Assembly: GCA_964519955.1 (NCBI GenBank)
Contig: CAZFLM010000002.1
Coordinates: forward strand, 110,009 to 174,008
Source of the DNA: CAZFLM01 sp964519955
Lineage (GTDB): Bacteria > Armatimonadota > Chthonomonadetes > Chthonomonadales > CAJBBX01
DNA length: 64,000 bases
Direction: 5' to 3'
Below the pieces are notes generated by a model. It worked only from the letters and a program-made list of their open reading frames with translations. It was not told the DNA's origin and ran no database searches. How positions within the stretch are numbered: the first letter of the stretch is position 1; each line of letters starts with the position of its first letter. The position numbers and the translations under genes are program-made. Below are positions 51,595 to 61,052 of the stretch, piece after piece.

Positions 51595-51716
51595 CGGGTC
51601 GACCTCCATGGCCGGATCCGAACTCGGAGGCCGAGCCCGGCCCAGGCGGGTTGGGTATACTCCTTTACGGTCGCTGCCGTGGCAACTCCTGCACGAGCGC
51701 ACAAGGGGCCTGCCAG

Positions 51717-53573
51717 ATGCGGGCTCATCTACCGGTCTGCCCACTGATGACAACCTGCCGTCACAGCCAACTCTCGCACCCCGCCCCCGTTCGTGGCGCC
51801 CGGCACGCCCGGCACCTGCTGTCCTGCTGCGTCGCCACATTCCTCTGCTTGCTCATTCCAGCCGCCGCCAGCGCTGCCCCGGCGAAGTCCGCCTTCGAGA
51901 TCGCGGGCGACGCGGTGCGGCTGATGGAGGCCGGCGACGCGCGCGGAGCGGCGCTCGCCATCCGCCAGGCACAGGCCGCCGAGCCCGGCTCGCCCATCCT
52001 GCGCGAGGTCGCCGCCACGCTGCTCACCGCGACCGGCGACCTGGATCGAGCAGACTCGGAGTGGCGGACCATCCTGGACGATCGGCCGGCCGATCCGCTG
52101 GCGACCTACGGTCTCGGACTGGTGGAGCTGGCGCGAGGCAACAAGACGCGCACCATCGAGCTGATGGACCTTGCGGGGCGCATGGGCCGCCGCGACTGCT
52201 GCATGCTCGTGACCCGCTACGCCGAGTGGCTCAGCGCGCCCGACCAGGTCCGCGGCGCGGTGCCCCTGCCCGACGCGCTGGCGCTTGCGGCCCAGGGTCT
52301 GGACGGCATCGCGGCCGCGCGGCGCGGCGACAACGCCACGGCGCTCACCGTACTGGAGCGCACCCTGGCCGCGCTGCCCGGCGACCCGTTCGGCGAGCCT
52401 TCCGGCTTGCTGATGACGTTCGAGGCCGGCCAGCCTCTCCGCTCCGGGAGCGGCCCGCTGCCCTCGTCGATGACGCCGGTGATTGCGGAGCCGGCGGGCG
52501 CCTACTCCGGCATGGTCCTGCTGCGACCGGATCAGGTGAACACGGACATCGGCTACGTCGTCTACCGCATCGACGAGACCAGCCGCAGCATCGTGAACTC
52601 GAGCCCGTACCAGATGGCCTGGAATACCGCGCAGGTCCCGAACGGGCTCCACCATATCGAGATATCCGTCTACGACCGGGAAGGCGTCCTGTGCACCCGG
52701 GCGACGCGCGACGTCCGCACCTTCAACCGTGGCGCCGCTCGAGACGCAGGCGATGATCCACGGGCATCGCAGGTTCGCGACGGCCTCTGGCGGCTCATGA
52801 CGCCCATCCCGAGCCGCCTCGCGCTCGCCTATGCGGCCGCCGACTCCGCGCACGCCCTCAGCAAGACGGAGGAGGAGCGGCAGAACCTGTACCGCGCGGC
52901 AGCCGTCGAACCGACCTTCGCCGACGTGAGGCGACGCCTCGTCGCCCTCGGCATCCCGCGCTCCGCCGACACGTTCTGGAAGGGCCCAGCCGACGTCCCT
53001 GCCGTCGCCCTCACGTTCGACGACGGCCCGAAGCCGGACTGGACCAACCGTCTGATGGCCGTCTTGGGCAGGGAGAGAGTGCCCGCTACCTTCTTCGTGA
53101 TCGGCAGGCACGTCACCGCCAACGTCGACGTGACGCGCAAGCTGGTCGAGGCCGGCATGGAGGTCGAGAACCACTCGTACACCCATTCCAACCTGACGAT
53201 CCTGCCACCGCGCGAGATCGAGCGCGAGCTGGTACGCGCGACCGCGAGCATCGGCGCCGCAACCGGCAAGGCGCCGCGCTACTTCCGTCCGCCCGGCGGC
53301 AACACCAATGACGAAGTGCGCCGCATCGCCGCGCAGTGGGGCCTCACGGCCTGCATGTGGACCGTTGATGGCGACGCTTACGAGGGGCAAGGCGGCGAGC
53401 GCCTCGTCAACTTCATGGTGGAGAAGGCGAGGGCCGGCTCGATCCTGCTGCTGCACAATGGCAGGTCCAGCACGATCGACGCGCTGCCGAGGATCATAGC
53501 CGGCATCCGCGCCAAGGGGTTGCGGTTCGTGACCGTTGAGGAGCTGATGCGCGCATCCGCAAACGGGAACTGA
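51717..53573 (+). CDS. TPR-containing polysaccharide deacetylase (NodB type)
   Basis: A 618-residue protein. A signal-anchor region (LLSCCVATFLCLLIPAAASA) is followed by TPR-like helices (FEIAGDAVRLMEAGDARGAA, ADPLATYGLGLVELARGNK), a beta domain, and a C-terminal NodB deacetylase domain: VALTFDDGPKPD (D435, D436), NHSYTHSN (metal ligands H486 and H490), YFRPPGGN, TACMWTVDGDA, and ILLLHNG. All five NodB motifs are present, so it should be active on N-acetylated polysaccharide. I used the ATG at 51717 (AAGGGG upstream); an ATG at 51747 is also possible. Divergent from the DUF4091 gene. Confidence 0.9.
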   Translation: MRAHLPVCPLMTTCRHSQLSHPAPVRGARHARHLLSCCVATFLCLLIPAAASAAPAKSAFEIAGDAVRLMEAGDARGAALAIRQAQAAEPGSPILREVAATLLTATGDLDRADSEWRTILDDRPADPLATYGLGLVELARGNKTRTIELMDLAGRMGRRDCCMLVTRYAEWLSAPDQVRGAVPLPDALALAAQGLDGIAAARRGDNATALTVLERTLAALPGDPFGEPSGLLMTFEAGQPLRSGSGPLPSSMTPVIAEPAGAYSGMVLLRPDQVNTDIGYVVYRIDETSRSIVNSSPYQMAWNTAQVPNGLHHIEISVYDREGVLCTRATRDVRTFNRGAARDAGDDPRASQVRDGLWRLMTPIPSRLALAYAAADSAHALSKTEEERQNLYRAAAVEPTFADVRRRLVALGIPRSADTFWKGPADVPAVALTFDDGPKPDWTNRLMAVLGRERVPATFFVIGRHVTANVDVTRKLVEAGMEVENHSYTHSNLTILPPREIERELVRATASIGAATGKAPRYFRPPGGNTNDEVRRIAAQWGLTACMWTVDGDAYEGQGGERLVNFMVEKARAGSILLLHNGRSSTIDALPRIIAGIRAKGLRFVTVEELMRASANGN

Positions 53574-53697
53574 CGGGACGGCGCACAATTCCGGCCCGGA
53601 TGTGTGCGTAACCGGTAACCGAAACCCTTCGGCAATCGTCGGAAGGAAAAGCGACTGCACGCGCCGTATCTGGAGCAGTGGCATAGCCGTGGTTCGC

Positions 53698-53706
53698 TGC
53701 TATACT
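53698..53706 (+). promoter_or_regulatory. Extended -10 promoter of the Met/Gly-rich protein gene
   Basis: TGC-TATACT, ending 39 bases before the ATG at 53746. No good -35 hexamer 17 bases upstream. AGGAGGGG follows at a normal distance from the start. Confidence 0.55.
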
Positions 53707-53745
53707 GAATACACACTACTGTCTCCATCACTAGGAGGGGGTTCC

Positions 53746-54837
53746 ATGCGAAGGATGCTATATGGCGGGCTCGGGCTGCTGGCGATGTCGGCGCTCGCCA
53801 TGTCCGCCGCCAACGCACAGAAGGCATCGGCCGAGAAGCAGTTACTTGGCGTCAAGGTCATGCAGGACTGGAAGAAGGTGCTGTCGATCCACGGGCAGCC
53901 GACGCGCATCGAGTCCGGGGCGGCGTTGACGACCGTCGGCGGCCCGCAGGCTTCGGGCGCGATGTCTGGTGGCTCAGGCACGGGTCTCCCCTCACTGGGT
54001 GGCATGTCGCCGATGGGCATGTCGTCCATGGGCATGGGCACGCCGGGCATGGGGCCGATGGGCGGCATGATGGGCTCCAGAGCCATGATGGGCGGCGGCG
54101 GCGGCCCGGTAGGTTCGATGGGCTCCGTCAAGCTCGATGATGGAGCGGAGACCGGCTCGACGATGGGCGGCCTCCCGATGGGTGCGATGGGCGGCATGTC
54201 CATGGGCGCCCCGGCCATGGGTCCGATGGGCGGCATGTCCATGGGTGGCATGACCCAGCAGCAGCAGCAGCCGAGCGGCGAGGGTGAGGTCACCTGGATC
54301 TACGACCGTGGCCAGAACACCTACGTCTTCCTGTTCAACAAGGACGGCAAAATCATCCAGATCCAGTCGTTCGGCTATGCCAACGGCGGCAAGACCCAGT
54401 TGGGCATCACCCTGGGCGACCAGGTGGCCAAGATCTACCGCACGTACGGCTGGCCCGACCAGATCGAGAAGTCCGGCGACTCTCTGACCCTCGACTACAG
54501 CCGCGAGCATCACGTCGCCTTCCAGTTGGTCGATCGCCACAACGGCAAGGGCTCGCGCCTCGTCGGCATCACCGTCGCGCTCACCGAGCCTCGGAACCCC
54601 AGCGGCATGCTGCGGATGGCCGGGTTTGGCGGCTCCGGCAAGGCGGTTCCGGCCGGTGGGATGTCGGGCGCCATGATGGGCGGTATGGTCGGCGCGCGCA
54701 GCGGCATGATGGGCCCGTCCGCCATGAGCAGCATGACCAGTGGCGCCGCCATGGGCGGCATGCGGCCCGGCATGATGTCGGGCGCCATGGGCACCCCAGG
54801 CATGAGCATGGGCAAGGGCATGATGTCCTCCAAGTAG
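53746..54837 (+). CDS. Exported Met/Gly-rich protein with two BamE/SmpA-like segments
   Basis: A 363-residue protein with an excellent ribosome site. Signal peptide 1-24 (LLAMSALAMSAANAQ). Two conserved segments look like SmpA/BamE halves: LGVKVMQDWKKVLSIHGQPT followed by RIE, and LGITLGDQVAKIYRTYGWPD followed by QIEKSGDSLTLDY. Between and after them are low-complexity runs built on GGM, MGGM and PMGM (about 85-165 and 290-363), giving a very high methionine content. Methionine-rich runs like this can bind copper(I), but no his/cys cluster is present. Monocistronic: own extended -10 promoter and strong terminator. Confidence 0.85.
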   Translation: MRRMLYGGLGLLAMSALAMSAANAQKASAEKQLLGVKVMQDWKKVLSIHGQPTRIESGAALTTVGGPQASGAMSGGSGTGLPSLGGMSPMGMSSMGMGTPGMGPMGGMMGSRAMMGGGGGPVGSMGSVKLDDGAETGSTMGGLPMGAMGGMSMGAPAMGPMGGMSMGGMTQQQQQPSGEGEVTWIYDRGQNTYVFLFNKDGKIIQIQSFGYANGGKTQLGITLGDQVAKIYRTYGWPDQIEKSGDSLTLDYSREHHVAFQLVDRHNGKGSRLVGITVALTEPRNPSGMLRMAGFGGSGKAVPAGGMSGAMMGGMVGARSGMMGPSAMSSMTSGAAMGGMRPGMMSGAMGTPGMSMGKGMMSSK

Positions 54838-54867
54838 GCAGCCCACATACCGTAGCAGCGGTGTTGA

Positions 54868-54903
54868 GGACGGAGCCGGCTCCTGCCGGCTCCGTCCTTG
54901 TCT
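54868..54903 (+). terminator. Rho-independent terminator
   Basis: GGACGGAGCCGGC-TCCT-GCCGGCTCCGTCC, a perfect 13-bp stem with a 4-base loop, followed by TTGTCT. It ends transcription of the Met/Gly-rich protein gene and separates it from dnaG. Confidence 0.88.
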
Positions 54904-54978
54904 GACTCCGCGGAGGGACTCGCGCCGGCAACGGCGAAGTAGAGATCGGAGCCGAATCCCCTCGGCCCGGATACGAAC

Positions 54979-56997
54979 ATGGCGGACAAGGACGAGATAC
55001 GGTCGCGCAACGATATCGTCGAGGTTATCGGCGCGTCCGTGGCCATCAAACGCAAGGGCCGCAGTTACCTCGGCCTGTGCCCGTTCCACGTCGAGAAGAC
55101 CCCGTCGTTCAACGTGAACCCCGACACGCAGACGTTCACCTGCTTCGGGTGCGGCGCGAAGGGCGATGTCTTCACCTTCGTGGAGCGCGCCGAGAACATG
55201 ACCTTCGTCGAGGCCGCCGAGTTCCTCGCGAAGCGGGCCGGGCTAACGTTCACCCGCCAGGGCGGCAAGGACGCCGTTCCCGCCAGCGAGCGCGACGCGC
55301 TCTTTGAGGCGAACGGCCTCGCCATGGCCTACTTCCGGCGCGTCTATGCGCGCGCCGCGGTGGCCAAGGAGTACGCCGAAGGCAAGCGCGGCCTCACCCC
55401 GGAGACCATCGAGCGGTTCCGCATCGGCTATGCCCCCGACGCCTGGGACGGCCTCACAAGCTACCTCGCTGCTCAGAAGCACGACCTGCGCGCCGCTGCC
55501 ACCGCCGGGCTCCTGCACGCGAAGCAGGACGGCGGATACTACGACTCCTTCCGCCACCGCGTCATCTTTCCGATCCTCGACGATCAGGAACGCGTCGTCG
55601 GGTTCGGCGGCCGAGCGTTCGGCGACGAGATCCCGAAGTACCTGAACACCGGCGAGACCCCGATCTTCGCCAAGAGCAAGCTCCTCTACGGCCTGTGGCT
55701 CGCCCGCAAGTCCATCGCGGCCAAGGGCGGCGTCCTGCTGATGGAGGGCTACCTCGACGTGATCGCGGCGCACCAGGCCGGCTTCACGCACGCGGTTGCG
55801 ACGCTCGGCACGTCTCTCACCGAGGAACACGCCAAGAAGCTCGCACGCCTGGTGCCAGAGAACCCGACCGTCACGCTGGTCTACGACGCCGACAACGCCG
55901 GCATCAAGGCAACCCTGCGCGCCTCGGAGATCCTGGAGAAGGAGGGCATCCGGGTGCGCGTCTGCCGCCTGCCCGCTGGCGACGACCCCGACTCCCTGCT
56001 CAAGCGCCCGGAAGGCACCGTCCTCTTCCAGCGCGCGCTCGACGGCTCAGTCGGCCGCGTCGAGTACCAGCTCGAGCGCATCGTCGCCACGGCGGACGAG
56101 ACATCGGACGAGGGCCGGGCGCTCATGCTGCGCAAGATCGTGCACATCCTGGCTACCGTCCCCACGCGGGCGGAGCGAGACCTGTACGTCGAGCGCATGT
56201 GGCGGCACCACCCGATGCGCGCCAAGCCTACCGAGGCCAAGGAGCGCCTGCACCAGGATGCCGAGGCCATCGCGAAGCAGATGCGCAGCCGCCAGCGCCA
56301 GGCAGCTCGCCCCGATGCCGCCGCGGGCCCGCCGAGCGACCCGTCTGCCCAGGCGCCGGCCCCGGCTCCCCAGCGCCGCGCCGACGAGCCGCCCAGGTTC
56401 CGGCGCAATGGCCCCGGCGAAGACGGCGCCCGCCGACGTCAGCGCGACCAGCAGCCCGAGCGCCCGACGGTGCCCCCGGGCACCCCTCCGCCCGTCGTGC
56501 CCGCCCTGGCGCCCACCGCCGAGCAGCGGGCCGAGCAGGAGATCGTGCGGGCGCTGGCGACGCCGGAGTGGCGCGCGGTGGTGCTCACGCGAGTACCTGT
56601 CGAGGACCTGATAACTCCGCTGGCGCGGCAATTCTACGAGTACGTTCGTGATAATGCGCGGCAACTGGAGGCGATCGGAGGCGACGTTCTGACGCTCCTG
56701 GGGCAGTGCCAGGACCCGGTGTTTTCACTGGCTATGCGTGAGTGGTTGCAGGAGATCACCGCGCGGCTGGAGAATGAACCGATGTCCCGATCCAACCGCG
56801 AGGGCATCTCGCGCATCGATGAGCCGCTCATCGCCAGTTGGGCAGACAGGCTCCGCCGGTACCGCAAACAGCAGCTTACCCGTGAATACGCCGACATCCT
56901 ATCCGGCAAGGCCCTACTCTCCTCGGAAGACGAGGAGCGCGTCGCGGAGTACTACCGTCTGCTGGCCGAGCTCAACCGCCGCACCTCGGCGGACTAG
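54979..56997 (+). CDS. dnaG: DNA primase
   Basis: A 672-residue primase that makes RNA primers for replication. CHC2 zinc finger with C34, H37, C55 and C58 (LCPFHVEKTPSF, TFTCFGCGAKGD). RNA polymerase-like core with RFRIGYAPDAWDGL and VVGFGGRAFGDEIPKYLN. TOPRIM: E256 in LLMEGYLDVIAAHQAGF and D303, D305 in LVYDADNAG. A Pro/Arg/Gln-rich linker of about 80 residues (near 435-515) precedes the helicase-binding C-terminal domain; this linker is longer than usual. Directly upstream of rpoD, the classical macromolecular-synthesis arrangement, here without rpsU. Confidence 0.97.
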   Translation: MADKDEIRSRNDIVEVIGASVAIKRKGRSYLGLCPFHVEKTPSFNVNPDTQTFTCFGCGAKGDVFTFVERAENMTFVEAAEFLAKRAGLTFTRQGGKDAVPASERDALFEANGLAMAYFRRVYARAAVAKEYAEGKRGLTPETIERFRIGYAPDAWDGLTSYLAAQKHDLRAAATAGLLHAKQDGGYYDSFRHRVIFPILDDQERVVGFGGRAFGDEIPKYLNTGETPIFAKSKLLYGLWLARKSIAAKGGVLLMEGYLDVIAAHQAGFTHAVATLGTSLTEEHAKKLARLVPENPTVTLVYDADNAGIKATLRASEILEKEGIRVRVCRLPAGDDPDSLLKRPEGTVLFQRALDGSVGRVEYQLERIVATADETSDEGRALMLRKIVHILATVPTRAERDLYVERMWRHHPMRAKPTEAKERLHQDAEAIAKQMRSRQRQAARPDAAAGPPSDPSAQAPAPAPQRRADEPPRFRRNGPGEDGARRRQRDQQPERPTVPPGTPPPVVPALAPTAEQRAEQEIVRALATPEWRAVVLTRVPVEDLITPLARQFYEYVRDNARQLEAIGGDVLTLLGQCQDPVFSLAMREWLQEITARLENEPMSRSNREGISRIDEPLIASWADRLRRYRKQQLTREYADILSGKALLSSEDEERVAEYYRLLAELNRRTSAD

Positions 56998-57074
56998 GCA
57001 AAGCCGCCCCTACCACCCCATACGGTTTGCACCGACACGATGCGGGCCGCAACGCCCGAGGGAGACATACCGGC

Positions 57075-58187
57075 GTGGCGCTAGAACAGGTTAAGGAGAA
57101 CAACGAGTTCCGTCGCTTGCTCGATCAGGGCAAGGATCGCGGTTTCCTTACCTATGACGAGATCAACGACACTCTGGCCGATGAGGACCTCGATTCGGAC
57201 CAGATAGAGGAACTCCACCAGTACCTGGTCGAGGAAGGCATCGAGGTCATCGTCAAGTCCAAGGAGCCCCTGCCCTTCGCGGACCGCGTGCCGCGCGACG
57301 AGCCAGTCGCCAAGGCCGTCGAGGCAGCCGACGACGAGATCGCCTCGATGGAGGGGCTGCCGGTCGACGACTCGGTGCGCATGTGGCTCCGGGAGATCGG
57401 CAAGACTCCGCTCCTGTCCATGGAATCGGAGATCGCCCTCGCCCAGCGCATCGAGGCGGGCGACCAGCCCGCCAAGGACCTGCTCACCCAGGCGAACCTG
57501 CGCCTGGTCGTTTCCATCGCGAAGCGCTACACAGGCCGCGGCATGTCCTTCCCGGACCTCATCCAGGAAGGCAACATCGGCCTCATCCGCGCCGTCGAGA
57601 AGTTCGACTTCCGCAAGGGCTACAAGTTCAGCACCTACGCCACGTGGTGGATCCGGCAGGCCATCACGCGCGCCATCGCCGACCAGGGGCGCACGATCCG
57701 CATCCCCGTGCACATGGTCGAGACGATCAACCGCCTCATCAAGACCAGCAGCCAGTTGCTTCAGGAGCTAGGGCGCGAGCCGACGCTCGAGGAGCTCTCC
57801 CGCGAGCTGGAGATGCCCATCGAGCGCGTCGCCGAGATCATTCGCATCGCGCCGGAGCCCCTCTCGCTCGAGACCCCCATCGGCGAGGAGGAGGACAGCC
57901 ACCTCGCGGACTTCATCGAGGACCACGAGGCCGTCTCGCCCTCCGAGGCCGCGTCCAACCTGATCCTGCGCGAGAAGATCGAGGAGGCCCTCGACCAGCT
58001 CACCCAGCGCGAGCGCGACGTGCTCATCATGCGCTTCGGCCTGGAGGACGGCTGCTCTCGCACGCTCGAGGAGGTCGGGCGCCACTTCCGAGTGACCCGC
58101 GAGCGCATCCGGCAGATCGAGGCCAAGGCGCTCAAGAAGCTGCGCAACCCGAATCGCAGCAGAAAACTCCGAGACTACCTTCAATAG
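57075..58187 (+). CDS. rpoD: RNA polymerase primary sigma factor
   Basis: A 370-residue sigma-70. Region 1.1 (FRRLLDQGKDRGFLTYDEIN), region 1.2 (DDSVRMWLREIGKTPLLS), region 2 (NLRLVVSIAKRYTGRGMSFP, FDFRKGYKFSTYATWWIRQA), region 3 (HMVETINRLIKTSSQLLQEL), and region 4 (LTQRERDVLIMRFGLEDG, FRVTRERIRQIEAKALKKLR). It lacks the non-conserved insert of proteobacterial RpoD. GTG at 57075 chosen because the protein then starts at ALEQVKENNEF and a GGGAG lies upstream. It is 77 bases after dnaG, probably cotranscribed. Confidence 0.97.
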   Translation: MALEQVKENNEFRRLLDQGKDRGFLTYDEINDTLADEDLDSDQIEELHQYLVEEGIEVIVKSKEPLPFADRVPRDEPVAKAVEAADDEIASMEGLPVDDSVRMWLREIGKTPLLSMESEIALAQRIEAGDQPAKDLLTQANLRLVVSIAKRYTGRGMSFPDLIQEGNIGLIRAVEKFDFRKGYKFSTYATWWIRQAITRAIADQGRTIRIPVHMVETINRLIKTSSQLLQELGREPTLEELSRELEMPIERVAEIIRIAPEPLSLETPIGEEEDSHLADFIEDHEAVSPSEAASNLILREKIEEALDQLTQRERDVLIMRFGLEDGCSRTLEEVGRHFRVTRERIRQIEAKALKKLRNPNRSRKLRDYLQ

Positions 58188-58237
58188 AGCGGCTAACCAG
58201 CCGATATAGGGTTAGTCATGTGGTACGTCTCCCTGTA

Positions 58238-58290
58238 GGCCCGAAAGGGACCGGCGAGCGCGGTCGCTGGTCCCTTTCGCTTGCCGGGCC
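58238..58290. terminator. Bidirectional terminator between rpoD and a convergent gene
   Basis: CGAAAGGGACC (58242-58252) pairs with GGTCCCTTTCG (58269-58279), an 11-bp perfect stem with a 16-base loop. An outer GGCCCG/CGGGCC pair (58238-58243, 58285-58290) extends it. Short T stretches lie inside the stem ends on both strands. It sits between the convergent rpoD and secreted-protein genes. Confidence 0.7.
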
Positions 58291-58304
58291 TATTCCGACC
58301 CAGA

Positions 58305-60998
58305 CTACCAGCCGACCTCGATCTTCGGCGTCCCCTCCACGCGCAGGATCAGGCGCCCCTTTGCCGCGTCGTACCGGTGGGTGTCGCCGAACGCCGCCGG
58401 CTTCCCGTCGATGATGACCTTCGGGTTGGGCCGTACCCCGTCGATCAGCACCTCGTAAGGTCGTCCCAGCCACCCCTGCACCGCGAACGCGGCCTTCGCC
58501 CTGGCGTCCGACTGCACCGTGATCTCCGCGGGAGCGTGGACCAGCAGGCCGGACGCACGCAGACAGCGGAAGTCGTAGAGCTGCGGGCCGCCGAGTAGCC
58601 GGATGGCCGGCGCCTGAACGGTGCCGGGGTTGATCGCGACCGGGTTGCGCGTCTGCGTCACGGGGTCGAACGAGTCGGGGAACAGGCCGCCCAGGTCGGC
58701 ATCCGTGATCGGCCAGCTCTGCTGGATGCCGGACGCAGCGATGCCGTCGGCGATGCGCTTCCACGGCCCGGCGCGGTCGTACCGGGCGAGGCGGTAGATG
58801 GCGTCGGCATAGACGAGGCCGCACCACTGCACGGGCAGCCCCATCCAGTTCGGCGCCTTCCATTGCGTCGCGCCGAGCACCGAGATTGTGGCGTACAGGC
58901 CAACCGGCTCCGTCGACGGCGGCACCAGGTACACGAAGGGCACCCCAGTCCACGCCCAGTAGCGCGCCTTGTCCAGCAGGTCCTTCTTGCCGGTCAGCTC
59001 GTACCCGGTCACGTAGGCGGAGACGAGGTAGGCGCTGCCGAGGATATCGGGCGTGTGCAGCGGCACCTCCCAAGTCTGCGCGCCGCGCGGCGCCTCGTTC
59101 AGGTAGCGGTCCAGCCCGGCCAGCTTGCTCAGCGACTGCCGGATCAGGTCCTGGTCGCCGGAGACTGTCGCGTTGCGCAGGAGCGTCGCCACGACGGCGG
59201 CCGTCAGCCCGTTCGCGTGCTTGGCATGGTGCGTGCGGCCATAGTTCAGCGCGCCCGGGGCCTGATGGTACGTGATCGTACCGTCCGCCTCGAAGCGCCC
59301 CAGGTTGCCCCTCGCGTCGCGCTCCGCGAAGTCAGCGGCCTCCTCGGTCGCACCGTAGACGAGCGCCGGCGACGGGTAACGCACGTGCGAGACGCCTGCC
59401 ACGCCGCGCTGCGCCGGCGGCACCTCGGCGACGGCAGCCGCGGCGGCCTCGACGAGCCTCCCTGCAAGCGCCTTGTCGCTCGTCTGCCGCGCCAGCCACT
59501 CCATGAACAGCGCCGCATCGGCCGCGGGAGTGGGCGCGAAGCCCGTGAACTCGGGCCAGTAGGCGTGCCTGTACCGGTTGCCAACGCGTATCTTCGAGTC
59601 GAGCCACCCGTGGGCGGTGCGCTTCACGTACGCCTGACGATCGACGCCGCGCGTGGGCACCGGGGGCAGCCCGCGCAGCGCGACGTACTGCTGCACGGCG
59701 GGCACCACGCTGTCGCCGCGCCCGCCGAGGATCTCGGCACGCAGCGCCAGCGCCTTCCCCGCCGCCACCCGCTCGCCGGCATACGGCAGCAGCCTCCCCT
59801 CCTCGCGGTTCGCACCGTCGGAGCCGGGGAACATCAGGCCCATCACGTGGCCGCCAGAGCCGAACAGGCGGTCCGGGGAGTCGAACACAGCGCTCACGCG
59901 TGGGTGCATCTGCCAGGTGAGGCCGACGTACCGGCCGCCGTTCTGGATGACCATCAGCGGCATGGTCATCTTCTCGTTGTTCGGCACCTGCCGCCGCGCG
60001 CCAGGCCCCTCGATATCGTCCTCCGAGCTGCTGCGGTCCGGCTTGTCGAGGTACTCCAGCCCGGCGAACAGACCGTGGTCGCGCACCGCGCCGAATGAGC
60101 CGGCGCCCGCGAAGAGGGTCGTGAGGGGCAGGTACACCACATCCCGGTCGCGGTCCACGGTCGCCCGCACCTCGACACCCACTGCCGACGTGCCGGGCTT
60201 GGCCGAGGAGAACCGGGTATCGATCGTCCACTTGCCGCCGTCGGGGTCCGTCGCCTTGCACGTTACGACGATCGCTCCACGCGCGAGGGTCGCCGTCACG
60301 CGCCCCGCCTTGGCAAGGTCCATCCAGCGCAGCTTGCCGCCGAGCAGGTAACCCACGAGCGGCCGGGCGTTGCCCACCGCCATGCGCTTGCCGCCAACGA
60401 GCACCTCGAACGCGCCAAGCTGGGTGCGCGAGTGGCGCAGCGTCAGGCTGCCCGCCCCGAGCGTGAGCGCGTCCTTGCCCAGCTTCGGCACGCCTGGCTT
60501 CGGCCAGGCAGGCTCCTTGAGCAGCGTGCGCGCGCTGAACCGCATGTAGGCCACCGTGCACGCGCCCTTGGCGCCCGGCGGGTCGAAGCGCAGGTGGTAG
60601 CGCGGGCCGAAGGCGACGGTAGGAATGCGCAGCGTCACCCACTCGCCGGCCTTCACCGGGAAGCGAACCGAGTTCTCCTCGCTCGTGTCCCGGGTGAAGT
60701 AGAAGAGCTGGCCGGTGCCGCCTTCCTCGGAGAGGAGCTTGATGTGGAACCAGAGCGTCTGCCCTGTCGGGTAGTCCGCGCCCGGCCCGGTGATGTACGG
60801 ATCGCCGCCGGAGATGTCGATCCGCATCCCCTCCGGCGTCGCCTCGATGCGCGAGACATCGTGGGTGGGGCGCCACGGCTCGACGGTCTCCGGCCTCGTG
60901 AAGTCGTAGGCAGGCAGCGACTGGCCCTGCGCGCGAGAGACCCCGAGGCCCCCCAGAAGCAGCACTGCGAGCGCGAACAGCCTGGTGCGAACGGCCAT
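58305..60998 (-). CDS. Secreted protein, probable carbohydrate-active (helical-barrel type)
   Basis: An 897-residue exported protein; ATG at 60998 with GGAGGAG 5 bases upstream; signal peptide ending SRAQGQ. The amino part (YDFTRPETVEPWRPTHDVSR, GQTLWFHIKLLSEEGG) looks like a beta-sandwich carbohydrate-binding module. The middle has beta strands, then a helical region with GALNYGRTHHAKHANGLTAA and GSAYLVSAYVTGYELTGKKD, typical of alpha/alpha-toroid glycosidases or lyases, and the C-terminal part is a beta cap (VLIDGVRPNPKVIIDGKPAA). No family recognised; role in polysaccharide breakdown is inferred from layout and from the neighbouring secretome. Confidence 0.78.
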   Translation of the reverse strand: MAVRTRLFALAVLLLGGLGVSRAQGQSLPAYDFTRPETVEPWRPTHDVSRIEATPEGMRIDISGGDPYITGPGADYPTGQTLWFHIKLLSEEGGTGQLFYFTRDTSEENSVRFPVKAGEWVTLRIPTVAFGPRYHLRFDPPGAKGACTVAYMRFSARTLLKEPAWPKPGVPKLGKDALTLGAGSLTLRHSRTQLGAFEVLVGGKRMAVGNARPLVGYLLGGKLRWMDLAKAGRVTATLARGAIVVTCKATDPDGGKWTIDTRFSSAKPGTSAVGVEVRATVDRDRDVVYLPLTTLFAGAGSFGAVRDHGLFAGLEYLDKPDRSSSEDDIEGPGARRQVPNNEKMTMPLMVIQNGGRYVGLTWQMHPRVSAVFDSPDRLFGSGGHVMGLMFPGSDGANREEGRLLPYAGERVAAGKALALRAEILGGRGDSVVPAVQQYVALRGLPPVPTRGVDRQAYVKRTAHGWLDSKIRVGNRYRHAYWPEFTGFAPTPAADAALFMEWLARQTSDKALAGRLVEAAAAAVAEVPPAQRGVAGVSHVRYPSPALVYGATEEAADFAERDARGNLGRFEADGTITYHQAPGALNYGRTHHAKHANGLTAAVVATLLRNATVSGDQDLIRQSLSKLAGLDRYLNEAPRGAQTWEVPLHTPDILGSAYLVSAYVTGYELTGKKDLLDKARYWAWTGVPFVYLVPPSTEPVGLYATISVLGATQWKAPNWMGLPVQWCGLVYADAIYRLARYDRAGPWKRIADGIAASGIQQSWPITDADLGGLFPDSFDPVTQTRNPVAINPGTVQAPAIRLLGGPQLYDFRCLRASGLLVHAPAEITVQSDARAKAAFAVQGWLGRPYEVLIDGVRPNPKVIIDGKPAAFGDTHRYDAAKGRLILRVEGTPKIEVGW

Positions 60999-61052
60999 GA
61001 CATCTCCTCCCGGCAAGTAGCGGCCGGCTCGTCCATCGATACGCAGAGGCCC

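Noticed and set aside
53602..53745. N-terminal extension of the Met/Gly-rich protein from an upstream GTG
   Set aside because: The strong ribosome site and signal peptide begin at 53746, and the extended -10 promoter lies inside the would-be extension.
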